Source: Datura wrightii | Lineage: Eukaryota > Streptophyta > Magnoliopsida > Solanales > Solanaceae | Assembly: GCA_035772735.1 (NCBI GenBank) | Contig: JASDFA010000027.1 | Location: 28,626,001 to 28,690,000 of the forward strand | DNA: 64,000 bases | Reading direction: 5' to 3' | In this document: piece by piece, positions 46,276-57,989 of the stretch | How positions within the stretch are numbered: position 1 is the stretch's first letter | Layout: each line of letters starts with the position of its first letter | The notes under the pieces: model-generated | What the model was told of the DNA's origin: nothing | Databases searched by the model: none | The model's input: the letters and a program-made list of their open reading frames with translations, nothing else | Made by a program: the position numbers and the translations under genes

Positions 46276-48662
46276 TATTATACCTCGGAAGCCCAAAGAT
46301 CAGACCCGGGAGTTGAAACAGAGAAAAATTTAAAACTGGCATCAGGACACAGAACAGGTCGTGAGGTGACTCGTGAGAGCAGCCGACGAGTCGTGATGTG
46401 ATTCGTGGTGAGGCTCGGGAGATGAGTTGAAATTTGGAAATTTGGATACCCACGAATGAGACCACGAGTAATGGTTAGGCCCCACAACTTGTTAGGTCAG
46501 TCGTGGGAAGTGATGATTAAGAAGGAAAAGGAAAAAGGCAGTGTACCTAATGGAAGGACCCCACAAGTCGTGGTCAGTACCACGATTCGTGGGGAGGGTC
46601 GTGAGCAGCATGATGAAGAAAAATAAAATCCCAGGCAGTGTATGTGACGAGTGGTGACCACAATTCGTGGTCACCACTAACGAATCATTGACTCACCCAT
46701 AACGAGCCCGGATGACATGGTAAGCAGTGTACTTGACGGACGATGCCACAAGTCATGGCCAATGGTGATGAGTCGTCATGTCCCACGTGAGGACTGACTG
46801 GCAGTTATTTTCTGCGAAGTTTGTAAGGGCTTTTCCATAATTCCTAAGATCCGAAGGCCTAAACTATGTCGTTTTAAGTTATGAATGATGTCTTTTAAGA
46901 GGGTTAAGTTCATTTTAGACCATTTTCATTCATGCATGCAAAGATAGAAGGTTAGACGGGGTGATCAAGCTTGTTCTTCTTCAAACTCTCTTCAATTCCT
47001 CTTGGGCAATCAAAGAAGTGTAAGAATCAGCTACAATCAGGTATGTAAAGCTATGAATGGGTGAATCCTTTCACGCCCATGCCCAATTCTCTAAATCATG
47101 AATTTTCCTATGTCTAATCTATGGGCTTTTAACCCAATGCATGTAATTCCTAATTCTCTACATGAGTATGATTTAAATATGTTTCTACTATCGAGTTATG
47201 AATCATGGGAAACTTTTATATTGTTTTCAATTAAAATCAAGTTTCAAGTTTTATGAATTAAAAAGCCCATTAATGAGATGTTTATGAAAGATTAGATTTG
47301 TGATAAATGTATAATTATGATGAGATATTATGATGAAAAACATTTTTTCAAGCTACCCATATTTATAATCATGTTTTCAATATGAATTGAGTATTTTCAA
47401 GCATATTAGTTATTGGGCAATGTTCACATGTTCAAGTATGATTTATGATTTTTCCGAATTAAGCTTACCACATGATTTTGGAGCGAGGACTCCCAATTAT
47501 CTTTCAGCTTGTGGTATGTTTTGAGCTAAAGCTTCTCATATGCATGATTTCAGATTTGAGATGTATTTGATTATTGAGCTTCGTCAATAGATGATGTTGG
47601 AACTTCATTGACAAACGATGGAGAGCATATGCATGTTTTTGGGAGTAGTGTCTAGCACCGAGTAGGCTAAGGGTCGATCACCCTATGCCTCATAACTACA
47701 CGCCAATGTAGGTTTATAATTACATATTTACTACTTCGGGACCTATAATTACATATTTATTATTCGGGACCTCCCTTGTGAGCTATCCCCTACCCTATTG
47801 GGCCACAAGCTTGATATCTATATTATGGTATCGTCCCTAGCCCTGGCAAGGCTTTGGACGGCTCTACGCACTTGAGTATGATAGTTGGAATCACGCAAGC
47901 TCTATCATGGTATGTCGGTTAAAAGACAAATCTTTCATCATTCCTCATGATTTCAGTTATGCATGGTCATCATTCATGAGATTTATACATCTATATATGT
48001 TCTAAAGTAGGTTTGACTCAATGTTCAATTTTACTCATGACTATCAGATTTCAGCTTTGAGTCAATCGATTCAGTTATGATGTTATGTTATGTTATGATG
48101 AGATCATGATTTTAGAACAAATGCATGTGATTCCTACTCTCCGATTCTTATTGTTTATGATTTACATTATGCATGTTCTTAAATTATTTTTCTTATTCAA
48201 GCGGTTTTATTTGCCTTTCATACTCGATACATTCCATGTACTAACCGCATACTCTATGTTGTATCATTTAATGATACAAGACACAGCACTTAGACTCAGT
48301 CTCGTTCATAGCCAGTCTTCAGAGTTAGCATCTTACACCTGTTGGTGAGTCCTCATCTCCCAAGGACCATGCTTATTCAGATTTCTCTATGTATTTTCAG
48401 TTTTTAACTTATTCGAGTTAGTTGGGGTCTTGTCCCATCAACTCATCATGTTTAGAGGCTTTTCAGACAAAAAGGATGTATTCAGCTTCAGATTGTGTAT
48501 ATTCTGATGTTATGTTTATTTCAGACTTCCGCTGAGATTATTATGTTGATTCTTCAGTTTTAGTAATTGAGTTAGATGTATGTTCATGCCATGGGTCGAC
48601 TTAGAGTCTTTCGAGGCTCTTTGTCCCATGTTGCTATCCGGGCCTCCATTCGGATCGTGACA
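46276..48662 (+). repeat. 3' LTR of F
   Basis: 2387 bp; starts TATTATACCTCGG (TG changed to TA by one G-to-A) and ends CGGATCGTGACA. Palindrome zone 46370-46800. Confidence 0.9.
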
Positions 48663-48667
48663 AATAA

Positions 48668-49098
48668 CAACATCTGGAGAGACCTCCTACTCCCTACAAA
48701 TGAGAGGGCATAGAATCTGTTCTGGCACTGACAGCCAGCTGCACTAGTGGAAACACCCTGCTGAGAAGGACGTGCTGCCGGAGCTGCTACTGAACTGGTA
48801 CTCTGAGCACAACCTCTTCTGTCGCCCTGCCTAGCTAAAGGACACTCCCTACACATGTGCCTAGGTATTCCACACCTGAAGCAAATATCTGATCCGACTA
48901 GGCACACTCCTATGTGGTTCTTACTACATTTTTCACAGACTGGAAAGGTGCACTCTACCGGCGTGTCCCTCTGTTCCCTTGAACTTGACGTCCTGCTCCA
49001 CAGATCACCCCGAGGTTTGGGTGGAACATTGGCTGATAACAGCGCTTGGACCGATGACCTCTGGTGGGACTGCTAATGATGTCCGCCATTGGAACTCT
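48668..49098 (-). pseudogene. E gag, zinc-knuckle part
   Basis: The minus-strand frame from 48907 contains a CCHC zinc knuckle, CFRCGIPRHMCREC (C-x2-C-x4-H-x4-C), followed by a Ser/Ala/Gln-rich tail and FYAL. This is the nucleocapsid end of Gag, just before protease. The frame is cut on the left by F at 48667 and on the right by G at 49098. Confidence 0.8.
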
Positions 49099-49462
49099 TG
49101 TAACACACCCTAAAAGTTTCTAAGATTAGACCCTAGAGTTAGATGGAGTTCAGCAGAAAAATTTCTCAGAACGACTCATCCAATGAGTCATGGGTTGCTC
49201 TAATGGTCTGTAAGATGAGTTATTGGAAGAGTTTCAATAAAAATGCTAAATATGTTTGACACCACGGGAGGATGGAACAAGTAATTGTGGGAAACAATGA
49301 CCCGTTAGATACAGCTATAGTGAGCGAGCAGACCAGATTCCCCAGTAAAGACGAGCCAAGTGATGACCCGTTGGTTGCTGTGGCAGGTCTTCCTGAAGAG
49401 TCATTGGTTGGAGCTCAGAAAAAGGATTGGTTTCGGGATTAGTGATGATGGACGGAGACCAC

Positions 49463-52185
49463 TGTCACGACCCGAGAGTACACCTGGATCGTAGACACGG
49501 GACAAGGAACCCTGAAAGGCTCCAAGTCGACCCATGGCATAATCATCGCATACACTTAACATAAGAAACATCTAACATCATGAAAAAGCGGAATAAAATA
49601 ACAAAAGTCTAATATGATCCATAAAGACAATTTAATAACACTTAGATACATAGCAAAAACTGTCTAGACAAGTCTGAAAGCCTTCTACTAAATTGATGAG
49701 TTGCTGGGACAAGCCCCCAGCTAACTCCAAAAGTATGAAAACTGGAACATAATAAAACAGGAATATAAGTCACATCCTCAGAAGATGAGGACTCACCACT
49801 AGCAACTAGGAGAGGAAGGAGCGTATCTAGCCACACGGCTGAACCTGGAGACCTGGATCTATATCATAAAATGATATAGCACAAGAGGCGTGCGGTCAGT
49901 ACTTAGAATGTACTGAGTATGCAGGATGTAAACAAATAACTCATAAGCATCAATATACAAATAGGGAGTACTGTAAATCACCAGGTTAGTAACATAACCG
50001 AAAAGAGATACACAATTTGTACGATATCCACATATTCATATAAACATAATTACATTATAGGGACATGCATTATTACAAGTTCAATTGGAGCACAAAGGTA
50101 TTGATCTTAATGACACAGGGATGCAAAGTCATGAATGATATCAAAAGGGGTCCCCGACTGCCCAAGGGAAACATTCTCACTAGCGAAAATCCCTGACTGT
50201 TGAAGGGAGAGAAAACTCCGATGTAAGAAGTCACTGACTAGCTAGGGATGTTGGTCTCGACTAGCTAGGGAAAAACTCTTGCTAACGAGAAATCCTAACT
50301 GACTAGGGAAATGCTCTTACTAATGAGAAATTCCGACTGACTAGGGAAATACTCTTTCTAACGAGAAATCCCAACTGACTAGGGAAATGCTCTTGCTAAT
50401 GAGAAATCCCGACTGACTAGGGAAATACTCTTGCTAACGAGAAATCCCAACTGACTAACATTAATCTAAATTGCAACAGATAATCAGAGACAAAGGACAT
50501 TTACTGATTTTCATCATACAACATTCTTATCACGGGGTGGGGGCTACTTTTTAATGACATCAAGCCCAACAGTTGCAATATCATTCTCATGTGTTATCAT
50601 CATAATTCACCTCATCATGGAGTCCAATCAATAGCTGTCTCAAGCATCTTACACTAACGACCATTCTACAGAGTCACATTATGCATATACTGTCATGACA
50701 TTTCGAACTCCAAGTTCATCTCATTTCACATGTAATATGAGTTCATACATGGTTTATAAATACAACTCATGCTCTATCTAGATACATGACTTCCTTTATT
50801 TAGGTCTACCACGTTCCACACACTTGTCATAATCACTCCTTTGTGAACTCTTTAGCCACGGGCATTTTAGATTCTAAGGTTTTTGTAAAAATAATTTTTG
50901 TAAGGAAAAATAATATAGAATCTGCCCAAGCTTCATAGTTCAACAATGGAGATGAAATCTTCTTACACCAAATCAATTAAATCAAAAGCATGGTAAGAGA
51001 ACCTAACTTATTTCAATTACTCAAGCCCACAACTTCTACTCAATCCCATATGATCATCAACGTCATAATCAAGTCACTAAGGTTAATTATGCAATATTTT
51101 TCACACTTCCATCATGATCAAGAATTTCTACGGTAGTTTAAGGAGAGACGAACAATTTTCTTTCAACACTTAATTCAAGTTAGGATGAACATACTACACC
51201 CATACATACTCAACCCATAATTCTACAATTCCATCATTTTCATATATGAATACGCAATTTAATCGAACAATAAAAAACACTTATTCATTACTCAAGCCAA
51301 TTTACAAACGACATATCACCCTCATACATCCCCTACATATAACCCTATCCCAAATAACCCATCACATCAACATTTGAAATGAATTCCATAATTCAGTAAT
51401 TATTTGCGTTTAAGAAAAGAATGAAAAAGAATTTACCCATTATTCAAACCCTAGATCATGATATTCTAGAAAATTTAAATTGGGTTCTCATTGAAAATAT
51501 TTTGGGGCACAAGGATGGGAAAAAATACCCTTTTCAAAGTCCCGCATACCTGGTAAACAAAAACCCCGCTTGATTATCTTCCTTGAAGCTTGGAAAAAAA
51601 ACACCTTGGTGAAACCCCTAGGATATTTGAGAAGAGAGGAGGAAGAAAGAGATTGAGAGAATGAGGGTTTAGGCTTAGAAAAACCCTTTAAAATTTCCCC
51701 AAACATACCCAAAACAACATCACTTTAACCTGGGAGCATGGGATCTTACCAAACTGCCCCTGAGAAAAATCTGAAAAAATTGCCCGAACTGATGCCACAA
51801 CTCACCTGACGAGTCGTCATGTCACCCAACGACTCGTTGGGTCCTCTCGTCAGATCTACTGGAATTTCTTTAACTTCAGGCCACGACCAACATGACAACT
51901 CATCACCAAACCTGACAACTCATCATGATCTTCCGTCAAGTACACTAGAAACCTTTTTAAAACCAAAGCTCATATCTCCCAACAACCGACATAATGAGTC
52001 ATTGCCAAGCTAGATGACTCGTCGGGTCATCTGTTGCCACCGCCTCCTGACTTCCACCCCACGATGACTTGTGGCATCCCACCACGAGTCGTTAAGTCCC
52101 CCGTCCTGAGATATTTTTGCCAATTTTTATGCAGTTTTCCAATTGAACTCTCAGGTCTATTCTTAGGCCTTTTCGGGGTGTTACA
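49463..52185 (-). mobile_element. Solo Del LTR H inside G
   Basis: 2723 bp. Plus-strand ends TGTCACGACCCGAG and CGGGGTGTTACA; no internal region. Flanked by ACCAC (49458-49462) and ACCAT (52186-52190), one change. Same subfamily as G (both contain the minisatellite below) but in opposite orientation, 364 bp into G. Confidence 0.88.
50265..50458. repeat. 38-bp minisatellite in LTR H
   Basis: CTAGGGAAAT recurs at 50303, 50341, 50379 and 50417, with the array continuing to about 50455, an exact 38-bp period. Units alternate slightly (AATGAGAAATCCCGACTGA versus AACGAGAAATCCCAACTGA). Degenerate copies extend left to about 50150. Confidence 0.88.
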
Positions 52186-53479
52186 ACCATGGGCCATTAG
52201 GTGGAGTAACGATCCATCGTGTCGGTTGTTAGAAGGAAATCAAGGGTTGGACCAGTGGTGACGATGGAAGGTAATGACGAGTCTTTGGATCGGGTAACGA
52301 CTCATCTTGTTGGTCATTGGTTGAGGAAGCAGAACTGGAAAATTTTTCCCCAGTGGCAACGGATGGTCACCACGAGTCATGGTAAGGACCAACAACTAGA
52401 GGTGAGGGTCGTGGTCACTGACGTGCAGATTTTTAATTTTAATCCTAGGGGTATTTTGGTAAAGTCCTATGCTCCCAATTCTTAAATGATTTCATTTTGG
52501 GTTTGGTGAGGGTTGAATTAAAGGCTATTTCACAATTCTAAGCCCCTCATTCTCAAAATCATCCGTAGAAATCCTCTTCTTCTTCTTCCCTCAAGCTCAA
52601 GAATCACCTAGGGTTTCTTCAAGGGCTTCAAGGTTCAAGTTCAAGTGGGGAATTTCCTTCTAATCAGGTATGTGGGACTTCAAGAAGGATCTACTTCCAT
52701 CCTTATGTCCCAATTTTTGATACCAAAATCCAATTTCCTTGATTTTCTAGAAAAGCGTGTTCTAGGATTTCAATTTATGGATGAATTCTCATATGCCTCC
52801 TATAAATTCTAAGACCCATTATGATTAATAGTCATGTATTCTTAGGAAATTACTTTCAAGATCTCAAATTATATACTTGATATGGGAATAGCATGATTAT
52901 AGAATTTTCACCATGAGTTAGCCTAGAATTTCAAATGGGATTTCGTTAATTATTCACATGCTCTTATCATGAACTTGTATCCATATCTAAAGTATATGTA
53001 GATCATATGGGTTCTCCCAAACCTAGAACATATGTTATAATATATGTGTTTTAGCATGATCAGAATTTATGGGCTTTGATGAATGTGAAGTATGTACATG
53101 TTTTCACTATGATATCGGGTATGTATCAGAGTATGAATTTGACTTATGGATCTTACATAAATCTAGGGTATTCTCCATGTGCTATGAACATGGGTTTTAA
53201 ATGTTGTGGATATATTTAAAGTATGATCTAATCCTATCGATGTCTTATGAATGTAGAATGTATGATTTAAACGATGATTCGGGACTATGATGATATGAAT
53301 TATGATGATAAAGCATGAGAATGATCCTTCAGACTTTTGAGCTTGTTGTTAGTAGAAAGTAGCCTTAATCAACTTTAAATGAATTCAGTATAACGTAATC
53401 ATTTGAATGCCCAAATCTCTTATTTGCTAAAGTATCTTAGACTATATGAATGATTGTCAGATTGGTATGTTCATGTAAA

Positions 53480-53850
53480 AGTTCATCGGGACTCTCCATA
53501 GATGAGAATGCTTCCTTCCTCAGTCAGAATGTTTCCCTCAATCTAGTCGGGTATTCTCATTAACAGAGATTGTCTCCCTTAGTTCAGTCAGGGATTCTCA
53601 TTAGGAGAGAATGTCTCCCTTAGGTCAGTCAGGGATTCTCATTAGCAAAGAATGTTTTCCTTAGCTCAGTCAGGGACTCTTAATAGTCGATAACGTCACG
53701 CTTAGTCAGTCAGGGACACTCCATAGCAGAAGTCATGGATTCTCATTAGCGGAGAATGTTTCTCTTATCTCAATCTGGGACTCTCAATAGTCGAGAACGT
53801 CTCCCTTAATCGGTCAGGGACACTCCATAGCAGAGATCGTCTCCCTTAGC
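53480..53850. repeat. 41-bp minisatellite in LTR G
   Basis: GTCAGGGA(T/C)TCT recurs at 53587, 53628 and 53669 (41-bp period), with degenerate units on both sides. It is the same array as in H, read on the other strand, with longer and more diverged units. Confidence 0.8.
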
Positions 53851-54637
53851 TCAATCCATGATATTAGTTCAGCTCAGCTCTTGTATAGATTCATACTTCA
53901 GTTTAATCATATTTAGCAGAATTAAGACTCAATTATCAGAAGATGGTTAGTAAAGTGTATTGTATCAGTTACAGCTTCAGCTCTCAGTATATGTACAGCA
54001 CATGACCCTTATGCATCAATTTGATTATACTTTAGTAAAGGTTTTCAAATAAAATCTTCATGTCACTACATACGTATATCTCAAATAGGGTCATTGTATT
54101 TCAACTCAGCTATATGTTCAGTGATGTGTTCAGTTTACTTCCTTCTTGTATACTTGCATGTTTAGTTTATTTACGCTTTTTGTATACTCAGTATATTCCA
54201 AGTACCGATCGCATAATTTATGTGTTATATCCTTTCATGATATAGATTCAGGTTTTCAGAAATAGCCACGTGGTTAGATATGCTCCACTCCCATCTCAGT
54301 TGCCTGTGGTGAGTCCTCATCTCTCGAGGACGCTATCTATGTTTTCTATTTTCATTTATGCTTCAGTTTTCAGACTTTAGGAGTTAGCTGGGGGCTTGTC
54401 CCAACAACTCATCAGTGTAGTAGAAGCTTTCAGACTTGTGTAAATAGGTTCAGTTTATGTATCAGAGTTTTATTAGATTATGTCTTGTGTATCAGTTAGC
54501 TTCCGCTCAATTATGACTCTGTTAGTTGTTGTCTTGTTAATGTTATGCTATGATCATGCCATGGGTCGACTTGGAGCCTCTCGGGGTTCCTTGTCCCGTG
54601 TCTCGATCTGGGCCTATGTTCGGGTCGTGACACCTCT

Positions 54638-55449
54638 GCTGGGAGGACCCAACGCTTCCTGTCCTGGCCCTCTTGGCCTCTCTCTCCCTTTCTTTTATTT
54701 GATCTGCCTTTATCTGCTGGGCATATATTACCAATTGAGAGAAATATAGATCACTATTCAGCAATGTGGTCCTACACTCCTTGACTGGCAAATCTGACAC
54801 TTCATACACAAATCTGTTCATACGAGCTCTCTGATCAGCGACCATCTACAGCACATACCTGGACAACCGAGTGAACTCCAAGGCGTACTCTTATACAGTC
54901 ATGTTGTTCAGCCTCAAGTTGACGAACCCGGCTGCTCTTGCTTCCCTTAACACCCTAGGGAAGAATCTGTCTAAAAAGACAGTTATGAACTCATCCCAGC
55001 TCATGGGAACTGCACCAACTGCTCTACCATCCCTCCACTGACGGTACCAAATATAAGCAACCCCCTTCAGCTGATAGGAGGCTAAATCTATGCTCTCTTC
55101 TCACGTCACCCCATAATTTAGGTGATCTTCTGTATCTTCTTAAGAAACTCATGTGGGTCCTCATCCACTCTTGACCCAAGGAACTCAGGCGGATTCATTC
55201 GAGAAAGCCCTGAACTCGAGCCGCCCTTGTGTTCCTGTTCTGAGGGACATGAGCCACCGTTTGCTAGTTGACCTGAGCAGTCAAATCCTATGCCAACATC
55301 TGAAAAGCCGCTCTAAACTTGGCATGAGAGACTTGCTCGGGCAAAGGACCTGTTGGTGCTAGCGGGGCATGCTAGTGCCTATCTCCATTGCCATCTTCAT
55401 GGCCATTTCTATTTCCGTTCCTTCTACCATTTAGTTAGCGTGGAGGCAT
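54638..55449 (-). pseudogene. E gag, N-terminal and capsid part
   Basis: Starts at the minus-strand ATG 55449 (MPPR then a stop), like the gag of C. Recognisable blocks in shifting frames include FRAAFQMLA, and in 54845-54640 MVADQRARMNRFVYEVSDL, YAQQIKADQIKERE and REAKRARTGSVGSS. These equal the segment in F before its zinc knuckle. Many stops; cut at 54637 by G. Confidence 0.8.
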
Positions 55450-55643
55450 GATTCTACAAATGTGTATGGAATGAGTTAGAAGGATAGTGAGCTACTTCAT
55501 CGCACGACATAGATCATGAAAGATAGGGGAAATTTCCTAAGACGTCTTGTAGCCTCTCCCTCGTAACTGTGGCGCGCTTCACACCCATAAGAAAGACTCT
55601 ACTCAATGCAGCTTTCAGACATCCTAGGACACTCTAAACCTTT

Positions 55644-55655
55644 GCTATGATACCA
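55644..55655 (-). other. Primer-binding site of E
   Basis: The minus strand reads TGGTATCATAGC, 11 of 12 bases of the initiator-Met site, four bases inside the 5' LTR. Confidence 0.75.
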
Positions 55656-55659
55656 TGTT

Positions 55660-57984
55660 TGTCACGATCCGAACATAGATCCGGACCGAAATACGGAACC
55701 TAGAACCACGAATGGCTCCAAGTCAACCCATGGCATGAATATGATAACTGAAGCACATACTTCAAGCAAAAAGTGATAACTGAAAATATGAATAAGCGAA
55801 AGTCTGAATACATATCAACCATACAGAGTCAACATTGACAAAGCTAAAATTCTACATATTGTCGGTTAAGCCTCTAGCATGTCTGAAGAGTTAATGGGAC
55901 AACACCCCCAACTAGCTTGCTAAAGTCTGAAACTGAAAATAACACGACTCAACACTAACTAAACGTCCTTGAAGTATAAGGACTCACCAACAAGAGAGAC
56001 TGAACTAAGTTGCAGGGACTGGCTAATGACGGAACTGAGTCGGATCGTATGAACCTATATCATGAAATGATACAGCATAGAGTATGCGGTCAGTACTTGG
56101 AATGTACTAAGTAGTTAAGGTAAGTAAAACATGTTGAGTAACTATAAACTGAAATCATGCACAAAAATATAAATAGTAAGATCATGAGAGTAGGGACTGC
56201 ATGTTGATATCTGAAGACATGCATAGTCATAACTGAATCTCATATCTGAATAGAATGACCCAAAGCTAGAAATAAAATCATATGGTTTATCGTAGCTGAA
56301 ATCACGATTAAAATCTTACAAACTGATCATTGGGTCAAACCTGCTGAAAATATAATATCATAAGTTATAAATATGCAAAACTAAAATCATAAGGAACAAT
56401 GGGAGGTCTCGTCTTAATCGATACCATCATGATAGAGATTACATGATGCCCCAACTATCTCGCATAAGTGGGCAGAGTCGTCCTAAGTTTGCCAAAACAA
56501 GGAACGATACTCGATGTGATATCACTACTAAGGACCCCGTAGGGTTAACCATGAATATATACCTATGGTGATACATAGTTTTGAGACCTCAAAGTTTATC
56601 TGAATATTGGGCCTACTCTGTGCTATACACTACTCCTAAAACATGCATATGAGGCCTCATATAATTATTGTGAAATCATACATGAAGTTCATGAGCTAGT
56701 TAAATCATAACATACTTGATCATACTTGAAATACATGACTAGCCATGAAATAAGGGCCTGTGAGTCTGCCGAATTCATAAACCATGAAGAACATACATGC
56801 TTGAGAAAATCACCATACTTGAAATACATAAATTCATGATGAGTACTTGTAGGAAAGACTATCATAAAGCATAAAACATAAATTAGGGCTTAGGAGAATC
56901 GAAATCATAATATAGAATCATAAACTAGACTTTTCATGAAACTTGCATAATTTGGCATAATTTTTTAAAAACTTGAAATCATGAATTTATAATCAAAATA
57001 GGTATAAAATTTGCCCATAAATCTTAAAATATACTTTGAAATATGAAGGAAATTTACCCATAAATAAATCGTAGAGAATTTCATAAAATTGGGTTAAAAT
57101 CCCATAAGATCATGAACTTGATTTAGCGCTTGAATTCATGGAATTGAGAAGAATTTTCAGCATGAGAGTGAAAGAAACCCTCATTCATATCCCTACATAA
57201 CTAGGTAAACTGAATCTACACTTGTCTTTTGGAAGCCCAAGAGATTTGGAGAACTTGGAGGATTTAAGCTTGATCTTCAAAGGAGAAATCCTAATCTTGC
57301 ATGCATAAGGGAATTGAATTAGAATAGGTTTAACTCATTTAAAACACCTCTTTCAAAGCTTAAAATGACATAGTTTAGGGCTCAACAGACCCTTACTAAT
57401 TTCATAAAAATTTAAACACTGCCAAAAGTAATGATTCACACCACGAGTCGTACCTCAATACCACGACTCGTGGTCACCACCCGTCGTCACCACTATTTTT
57501 CCTTGACTTCTGAAGTTTCCCATGGATCAAACCACAAATCATACCATCAAATGATGGGTCATTGGACTCGTCTGTTACCACTTACGAGAATTTCTCTGGC
57601 CCCTTCCTACAAGTGCAAACCACGACTCATTGCTCCCCATAACGAGTCATACCGTGACCCGTACCTTCCAACCTTGACACTCCTGAACCAACCAATGATT
57701 TCCCACCACGATCCGTTGTTTGCCACAATAAGTCTTACCAAGAGTTGTACCTTCCCGACCTGACACACAAGAAGCTTCCCAAGACTCCTAATAACTCATT
57801 ACATAATCCCATGAGTCATACCTTGACTCATTATTACCGAGTTTCCTTTAGCAGATTCTAACCACAAGTCGTACCTTCTCATCACTACTCGTACCACGAG
57901 TCGTACTGTGAAAATTTTTCCTCTTTTTCTACTGAACACATTTCAAATTCCGAGAGTAGCCTTAGAAACTTTTCGGGTATTACA
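55660..57984 (-). repeat. 5' LTR of E
   Basis: 2325 bp; TGTCACGATCCGAAC on the plus strand at 55660 to GGGTATTACA at 57984. Aligns with 32893-35195 over the full length. Palindrome zone 57430-57910. Confidence 0.9.
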
Positions 57985-57989
57985 CACAG

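Larger units (their letters stand above)
38845..48662 (+). mobile_element. Complete Del/Tekay-type gypsy element F
   Basis: 9818 bp with two LTRs (38845-41209, 46276-48662), primer site, gag, pol, polypurine tract (46263-46273) and the target duplication AATAA (38840-38844, 48663-48667). Inserted in the gag/protease junction of E in opposite orientation: the E sequence rejoins (...AGATGTT / ATTGGTATGTTACG) when F is removed. Closely related to A. Coding capacity destroyed. Confidence 0.93.
49099..54632 (+). mobile_element. Solo Del LTR G, split by H
   Basis: Own sequence 49099-49462 and 52191-54632, about 2.8 kb, from TGTAACACACCCTAAAAG to TTCGGGTCGTGACA, with no internal region. Flanked by ACTCT (49094-49098) and CCTCT (54633-54637), a 5-bp duplication with one change. 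Removing it rejoins E's gag. Confidence 0.88.
32893..57984 (-). mobile_element. Del/Tekay-type gypsy element E, carrying F, G and H
   Basis: Flanked by CACAG on both sides (32888-32892, 57985-57989). Both LTRs are complete (32893-35195 and 55660-57984). The interior reads on the minus strand: primer site, gag N-terminal part (55449-54638), solo LTR G, gag zinc-knuckle part (49098-48668), element F, pol (38839-35440), polypurine tract (35198-35206). LTRs differ visibly at many sites, far more than those of J. The coding frame is dead. Confidence 0.92.

Noticed and set aside
48085..48348. Small ORFs inside Del LTRs (for example 48085-48348, 54060-54245, 18767-19048)
   Set aside because: No domain, not shared between sister LTRs, and located in noncoding LTR sequence or spacer.
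50150..50460. CRISPR-like array
   Set aside because: Units are contiguous near-identical 38-mers without unique spacers, inside a plant LTR: a minisatellite.
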